A stretch of DNA of 64,000 nt from Plantago major (lineage: Eukaryota; Streptophyta; Magnoliopsida; Lamiales; Plantaginaceae), in assembly GCA_026545765.1 (NCBI GenBank), contig CM048843.1, forward strand, positions 24,611,646-24,675,645, written 5' to 3'. Both the position numbers and the translations under genes were made by a program. Positions 58,318 to 64,000 of this stretch are shown piece by piece; the first letter of the stretch is position 1, and each line of letters starts with the position of its first letter. The notes beneath the pieces are model-generated. The model made no database searches, was not told the DNA's origin, and was given only the letters and a program-made list of their open reading frames with translations.

Positions 58318-58835
58318 CATAATACCATTTGGGTGATTCAAAAATTAAATCCGTGTGGACTTCAGGACAATATTGTACAAGCGGGAAGTGTGTTAATTAG
58401 TTAAGAGTAAAATCGCCGATCCAATTGGCCGGGTCTCGGATCATTAGCGGTCGGATTTGTATCAGAGCGGACTATTCGGAATTTTTTGAACTAAGTGTCA
58501 TGCGGGGCAAAGTGCTACATTGTATGGACGGTAGGATCCACCTCTAGAATCCTTCATAGATGGTTGGTCTTGAGATATATTGTAATCCCTAAAGCTCGAT
58601 GAGGACGTCAATGATTTAAGGGGTAGATTGTATCATACCACATCGGTTAAAGCAGTTGGGACTTGGGATAACTGGTAGACCATTATTCTCTTATGGATAA
58701 GGTGTTTTTGGGTGATTCCAAAAGTAAATACAAGAGGGCTCAGTCCAAAGTGGATGAGTCGGATCTCGGCCCATTCAAGACGTGGTGGACCAATCATGAG
58801 TAATCTCGCCGGTCATATGAATCGGGTCGTTATAT
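58318..58835 (+). mobile_element. TRIM-like small LTR element, copy 2
   Basis: Related to 24,133-24,510. A partial left LTR (to about 58,455) runs into a primer-like TTGTATCAGAGCGG, an internal part of about 170 bp, and a right LTR-like stretch (58,629-58,835) that starts TGTATCATACCACATCGG and ends GGGTCGTTATA. No coding capacity. A broken fossil of a miniature LTR family; the ends are approximate. Confidence 0.6.
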
Positions 58836-59646
58836 TAGTGGTCCATAGTAAACATGACTCTGAAATTACTGAAAATGTAAATGAGGTGGATATACCAATT
58901 TAGTATGCAAAGCGAATTTTGTAGCTCAGGAGGTGCAGCCGCGACTCTATTGCATGCGTAGGCTTCTTTTTACAAGTTTATCGTCGTGTTCTTTTAAAAT
59001 TTAAAAGATGACACATAAATGAAAAGAAACGAAAAACAGAGCATATGGCCAAATCTACTCCATTACCGCGTGTATTATGGTTTCCCATATAGATATATTA
59101 CTAGTACTCGATATCATTGATTCCACCTGAGGCCGCAAAACATGCATCACCGGGTAAAAGTAACACATCTCCCGTCCAATCATCTTCATGTGAATCGAAA
59201 TCATATCAGAAAAGAAGCAAAAAAAGGTAGTATAGCATTTCTTAAAGATAAATGATACTAGTATTATTATGTTGGAATTCAAATTTAAAATCTACCCACA
59301 TGAAAATACAAATTTTAAAACTCAAATAATTATAAGATCAAGATCCGAAAGTACTCACTATAATGTATTTCATTTTCACCCATTCCGTTTGCATTTTGAC
59401 GGATTTGACATAGTTGAAAAACGTGTTACCATAGCAACAACACACATAAAACAGACCGAGTAATTATTAGAAAAGTCCTGATTTTTTCGAATATGAGGAA
59501 AAAACCATATCCTCAACAACACAATGTTTATCATGCTCATATAGTTTACACTAATGTATTGTGGGTTTTCCCTATTTGGTAGAAAAATCAGGCATTTTAT
59601 AATACTTGATCTATTAAAATTGGCCAACTTCGTCGGATTGAGTACA
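58836..59646. other. Spacer, no gene seen
   Basis: AT-rich, with small open frames of under 100 codons and no recognisable domain. Confidence 0.4.
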
Positions 59647-59649
59647 TAA

Positions 59650-59807
59650 GGCTCTGTTCTCTTCAACTGCAATTTTCTGAACTGAACTGAATTGAACTGA
59701 ACTGAACTGAACTGAATTGTAGTATAAAATATAACTAAGCAGAACTGAACTGAACTAAATGGAACTGAACTGAACTGAATGAGTTTTCAGTTGAAGAGAA
59801 CAAATCC
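59650..59807. mobile_element. Complete 158-bp Tourist-like MITE (E6)
   Basis: The ends GGCTCTGTTCTCTTCAACTG and CAGTTGAAGAGAACAAATCC are inverted repeats, flanked by TAA on each side (59,647-59,649 and 59,808-59,810). The middle is made of GAACT pentamer runs. Same terminal sequence as E1, E4 and E5. Confidence 0.88.
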
Positions 59808-59997
59808 TAAATTGGTCCACTTGTTTTGGCACACCAGAAATCTTTCCTCTCTTCTCCTCTTTTGTTTCTTTTTGCACTTTAGAAATTCGAAAGTTCCTTC
59901 ACCACTTAAGTTCCACAGAGCTTCTACTGCAAAGCTTCCAGTGGCTGTTGAGATTGAGCATTGTACCTTGGGAGCTGATTGTCCGAAGAAGGCCTGA
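59779..59997 (+). other. Unrecognised 72-codon frame, possible gene fragment
   Basis: The frame starts inside the right end of MITE E6. Its last ~35 codons (59,890-59,997: 'SPLKFHRASTAKLPVAVE', then 'HCTLGADCPKKA') look more coding-like than the surroundings and end in TGA. It could be a last exon or exon fragment of a host gene, but no partner exon or family was recognised. Confidence 0.25.
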
Positions 59998-60756
59998 AGC
60001 TTACTAAGGCGCGCAAATTCAGCTTAAGGGCAAGTGGTCACACCGCAGTCTCGTTCAGGATTCAATGTGAACTTGTTTGTACTGTTTTTTGGTTTTATAA
60101 GTGTGGTAATTCTTTCTCTTTGTACTAATCAAAAATATATTATGTTTGTATTGACCATTCTTGTAGCAAAAGTGTGCAACCAGAAATAACATTGAGAATA
60201 AAGAAGAAATACAAAATAAATATTGAGTTGTTTTTACGGGTGTATCATGTGGTTAATACTTAATAGTTAAGTTGATAGAAGTAAGATTTATCAAAAACAA
60301 TAAAAAAAAAATTGAAACCATTAAATGGGACATAAAAGAGATGGTAAAACGGAAACTTTACGCGGGTGGATCTAAAAGTAAATATACGCCACGGTTTTAA
60401 AATCTAAAGTTGTGGGGTAAATCTGATCGTAGTGATAAAGGTTAGCGGCGTAATGATTGTTAGCAATAATTAGTGGCGTGTTAAGCTGTTCGGATTAATG
60501 ATGACCTCAATATGTTGAGCTAGCTGGAAGGTTAAAACTTAAAAGGATAAATGGTCTTCACTTTTATTCGAAAAATTCTCTTTCCATATCTTTGTTTGTC
60601 TGCTCAATATCATTTTAGGGAGTGGGAAGTAAAGGATAAATATGATCTGGTATCTTGGGCGCTTCTAATATCCGACTACATTTATACGACTTAACATACA
60701 CTTATCTTAGTTGTATTAATCTATGTTTGTATTATTATTATTATTTTTACTTGCAT
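59998..60756. other. AT-rich spacer
   Basis: No gene or element end recognised. Confidence 0.4.
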
Positions 60757-61245
60757 TTAATCATAACCGTTCATGGAATTTGTAAATTTTACAATGGTAA
60801 GTTCTGTAAATTTAATAGTACAAATTAACAAGATTATAATGTCATTATATATTATCAATTCAATTTGTAAAATAAAAATTAATTCCAACCAACTAAAGTT
60901 CTTCCCAAGAACCCTAATTTGGTACTCGTTATTCCAGTTTGATTCCACCGTTCCCAATAATTCATCAATTTGATTCCATATTCTTAATTTCCCAAGCGCA
61001 ACTCCACTCTTCCCCCAAGCACCAATATGTTTTTCTTGCAGAATTGAAGTATTGTTATACTCCAGTAGAATATTGTTGATTAATTGGTTCGTCACTTTCG
61101 ATCTTATTTGGCTGGTTGAGAAAATCAATTTAAACACACAAACATATTTTGTACTGGATCGATAACTCGGTGCGAGTAATAATATATGTATTGATTGAAA
61201 GTTGGCCTGCTTCGTTTTGGACGATTCAACAATAGACGAGTTCAA
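60757..61245 (-). other. Unrecognised 162-codon open frame
   Basis: A minus-strand frame with AT-rich codons (many Ile, Asn, Leu, Ser) and a hydrophobic C-terminal third. No domain, signal or splice context supports it as a gene. It is probably chance openness in AT-rich DNA, but it is the longest unexplained frame in the last 9 kb. Confidence 0.15.
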
Positions 61246-62084
61246 TAATTAGGGTTATTCGACAGATAATTTTTTACTGAATAAGAATGATGGACGGATG
61301 GATATTAATTAGTGGCTTAATTTTAATATTTTATTTATAATATATAATATTATTTTAAAAGTTAAATAGTTGACATTACAACCAAGTTTGCCATTGTAAA
61401 ATTTACAAAATTGCCATTGTAAAATTTACAAGTCTGATCAACAGTTAGGATTGAGTACAAGTTAAAATAATATTTATACAAGAGTCCGTCTCCTGAAAGT
61501 CCACAATATAATGAGAATCCTTGAGAGTCCTACATAATAGACAAATATATACAATTTATACATAAAACTATACAATATAATTTTTTTCACGGGTTGACCC
61601 GGGTCGACCCACATTTTTCCCTTATAATACACAACCCGCTTACGCCATTCATCCAATCATATTGATACTTTGGGACAAATTGCTTATATTTGGTATATAA
61701 TTGTCTATGTTTAATGTAAAATTATTGATGGCAACCTATTTATCTCAAAAAACTCAATATTTGTAAAATAAACATAGAAATCAATTTCATTCATCAATCA
61801 ATAAAATGTCATTACATAAAAAAACAATACAAAAAAATTTAAAATCACTATATCCAAACTACATTCATCCTCGCAAACAAAAAAAAAAAACACCCTTGAC
61901 TTGTTCGTCAACTCCTCCATCCACGCCTCCATCTTTATCATCAATCATTCAACGACCATTTTTACGAAAACCTACTATATGCAACAAAAAAAAAACCAAC
62001 ATCAACAATTTACATATAAATATACACAATTTACATAAAAACCTAACCAAATTTTTTTTCTTCAAAAGATGAAATAAAATACCT

Positions 62085-62870
62085 ATATTCAAGCATCACC
62101 AATTTACCCTTAACAATCAACAATTATAGTATAAACATAGGCTATTCATACACAATAATCGAAGGAAAAAAATGAAGCATAATAATCGAAGCATAAACAT
62201 AGACATCACCAATTTACCCTTAACAATCAACAATTACAGTATAAACATAGGCATCACCAATTTACCCATAACAATCAACAATTACAGTATAAACATATGC
62301 TATTTATACATAATAATCGAAGCAAAAAAGAATCATAATAACCGAAGAAAAAATGAAGCATAAACATAGGCATCACCAATTTACCTTTAACAATCAATAA
62401 TTACAGTATAAACATAGGCTATTCATACATAATAATCGAAGTAAAAATGAAGCATAATAACCGAAGAAAAAATGAAGCATAAACATATGCATCACCAATT
62501 TACCCTTAATAATCAACAATTACAGTACAAACATAGGCTATTCATACATAATAATCGAAGCAAAAATGAAGCATAATAACCGAAGCAAAAATGAAGCATA
62601 AACATAGGCATCACTAATTTACCCTTAACAATCAACAATTACAGTATAAACATAGGCTATTCATACATAATAACCGAAGCAAAAAATGAAACATAAATAT
62701 AGGCATAACCAATTTACCCTTAACAATCAACAATTACAGTATAAATATATGCTATTCATACATAATAATCGAAGCAAAAAATGAAGCATAATAACCGAAG
62801 CAAAAATGAAGCATAAACATAGGCATCACCAATTTACCCTTAACAATCAACAATTACAACCAAAACAACA
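62085..62870. repeat. Minisatellite of about eight units
   Basis: The phrase 'gcatcaccaatttaccctt' recurs near 62,096, 62,205, 62,251, 62,370, 62,490, 62,608, 62,702 and 62,822, mostly 95-120 bp apart. Each unit also carries 'aacaatcaacaattacagt', 'ataaacataggctattcata' and one or two 'aataatcgaagcaaaaatgaagc' pieces. The short spacings come from loss of sub-pieces. Confidence 0.85.
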
Positions 62871-63129
62871 GAAAACGAAGCATATCATGCACAACAACAA
62901 TCACTTCAACATTATCAATAGAGTTCAAACACGCAAACATTAACAATTACAGGTCAAGCATACACAATTAAGGTTAAAACATCAACAACTACACATGAAA
63001 TATAAAGTTACGCGAAATCAATAAAAATCACCAAAACCAAACAAAAAATGAAAAAAAATTGAAGAATCGAGAAAAGAAACCTGAAAATCGAGGAAACGAC
63101 AAGGTTATGACTTATATGTGTTGTGTAGT

Positions 63130-63452
63130 CGGAGATCCGCCGGAGAAGATAACCGGAAAAGCTTCGAATTCCGACCAACCGTTTCAAAAGTCGACCAAAT
63201 GAAAAAACGAAACCGGTAGAAAGGTAGATCGGGCGATGGACTACTCAAATATGCGATCGGATTTAAGATTGGTGGCCGGACGGCGGAGATATCGCCGGAA
63301 AAGCCTTCGAATTCCGGCCAACCGTTTCAAAAGTCGACCAAATAAAAAAACGAAACCGGTAGAAAGGTAGATCGGGCCATGGGCTACTCAAGTATGCGAT
63401 CGGATTGAACATTGGTGGTCGGACGGCGGAGATATCGCCGGAAATGTGATCG
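63130..63452. repeat. 143-bp tandem duplication, promoter- or leader-like
   Basis: Two units with 143-bp period (for example CTTCGAATTCCG at 63,162 and 63,305) plus a partial third end at 63,414-63,452. The units are rich in GCCGGA and GATCGG, far above local GC. On the minus strand the block resembles the GC-rich leader of a plant gene or element gene. Confidence 0.75.
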
Positions 63453-63821
63453 GAAAAGAGAGAGAGAAAGGAAGAGGAGAGGGTAGAGAGAGAGAAGAAA
63501 GAAGGAAATGAAAAAAAATAAAAATATGGTATTTATATTAATCTGACAACCCGTTTTTAGATTCATATTACCGAACCCGCAACCCAGGATCCGTAAATTG
63601 ACCCGCGAATTTGAATAGAAACCAAGTCATCCCCAAATTGTGTATATTTGTGTATTTGTTCAGGACTCTCATGGACTCTCATAGTATATATGACTCTTTT
63701 AAATTTTAGTATTTATACAAATGATCTAACGGTTATAAATGAATACAAATGAGATTGGTGTATTGTAAAGTGTAATGTTTAGATCATTTGACAAATTTAT
63801 AGCACAACACACTAATGAATA

Positions 63822-64000
63822 TTCCCTCAATTTCAAAGAAATCTTTCCATTTTACTATTTTGCGGTTAACTGTATTCGACTTTGACCGCAATTACTCTTA
63901 AACTATAATAGTTATAATTTAATAAAATTATATAATGAAAATTTAATTATTAAATTTTTATTATATAATTTTATTAAATTATTTACTATTATAGTTTAAG
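63822..64000. mobile_element. Left part of a palindromic foldback MITE, cut by the window end
   Basis: Starts TTCCCTCAATTTCAAAGAAA after TA (63,820-63,821), like a Stowaway end. The last 104 bases (63,897-64,000) form a near-perfect palindrome: CTTAAACTATAATAG at 63,897 and CTATTATAGTTTAAG ending at 64,000, with only a few mismatches between. The centre is near 63,948, so the right terminus is predicted near 64,075, outside the window. Confidence 0.75.

Larger units (their letters stand above)
61482..63709. mobile_element. MULE-like noncoding element with long imperfect inverted ends
   Basis: A 2.2-kb unit flanked by an identical 11-bp sequence TATTTATACAA (61,471-61,481 and 63,710-63,720); 9-11 bp duplications are usual for Mutator-like elements. 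The ends are imperfect inverted repeats of about 60-100 bp: left 'gagagtcctacataatagac...acaatttat', right on the other strand 'gagagtcctgaacaaatacac...acaattt'. Inside lie a minisatellite (62,085-62,870) and a GC-richer tandem block (63,130-63,450). No transposase frame was found. A different superfamily is possible. Confidence 0.62.

Noticed and set aside
58712-58903. 63-codon frame near the TRIM-like element
   Set aside because: It lies across the LTR-like stretch and its flank; no coding signal.
58920-58970. tRNA-like 'gtagctcaggaggtgcag' stretch
   Set aside because: Some resemblance to a tRNA D-arm phrase, but no acceptor, anticodon or T-arm pairing was found.
60757-61245. 162-codon gene on the minus strand
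   Set aside because: AT-driven amino-acid content, no domain, no promoter and no exon context. Kept only as a low-confidence open frame.
62085-62870. CRISPR-like array
   Set aside because: Repeats are long, uneven and decayed, spacers are not unique, there are no cas genes, and the DNA is clearly plant nuclear. It is a minisatellite inside a transposon.

Overview
The window is eukaryotic nuclear DNA from a flowering plant, most likely a eudicot. It is AT-rich, has GT-AG introns, and is dominated by plant transposon families: Tat-lineage Ty3/Gypsy, long-LTR Copia, Helitron, PIF/Harbinger with Tourist-like MITEs, Stowaway, LINE, and a MULE-like element. I cannot name the species from sequence alone. 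No CRISPR array, bacterial operon, full rRNA gene or tRNA gene was seen.

Layout. 1-2.7 kb: AT-rich spacer with MITE debris. 2.7-20.2 kb: a non-autonomous Helitron-like element with a degenerate ~60-bp periodic array and a GC-rich 3' hairpin followed by CTAG. It is split by a noncoding insertion (~3.3-4.8 kb) and by a 13.6-kb Ty3/Gypsy element (5,116-18,686, 5-bp target duplication AAAGG) that carries its own antisense gene block. 20.2-25.4 kb: spacer with an AT-spaced duplication, MITEs, a LINE 3' fragment with a perfect 17-bp target duplication, an intact-looking Stowaway MITE and a TRIM-like LTR fragment. 25.4-28.1 kb: a decayed Helitron helicase between two 121-bp near-identical direct repeats. 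28.1-30.6 kb: spacer with a 140-bp tandem duplication that can form a hairpin. 30,631-43,848: a 13.2-kb Ty1/Copia element with long LTRs and an unusual intron-like 3' region, target duplication TTAAG. 44.7-46.6 kb: a broken PIF/Harbinger transposase. 47.3-49.4 kb: a 5S-rRNA-like scrap and a second copy of the Helitron-like family.

50.7-55.3 kb is the gene island and holds the two best host genes. One is a five-exon secreted GDSL esterase/lipase on the + strand (50,772-52,632). The other is a three-exon polytopic membrane protein of the DUF1295/steroid-reductase-like family on the - strand (55,203-53,993). They face each other tail to tail. Immediately upstream of the DUF1295 promoter lies a nest of Tourist-like elements (55,340-58,308), one inserted into another and one carrying a LINE tail. 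A TRIM-like copy and a 158-bp Tourist MITE follow.

60-64 kb is spacer plus a 2.2-kb MULE-like element with a minisatellite and a tandemly duplicated promoter-like block. The window ends inside a long palindromic foldback MITE.

The two host genes show no obvious functional link. The rest of the window is best read as a layered record of transposon insertions, with nesting order readable at several sites.
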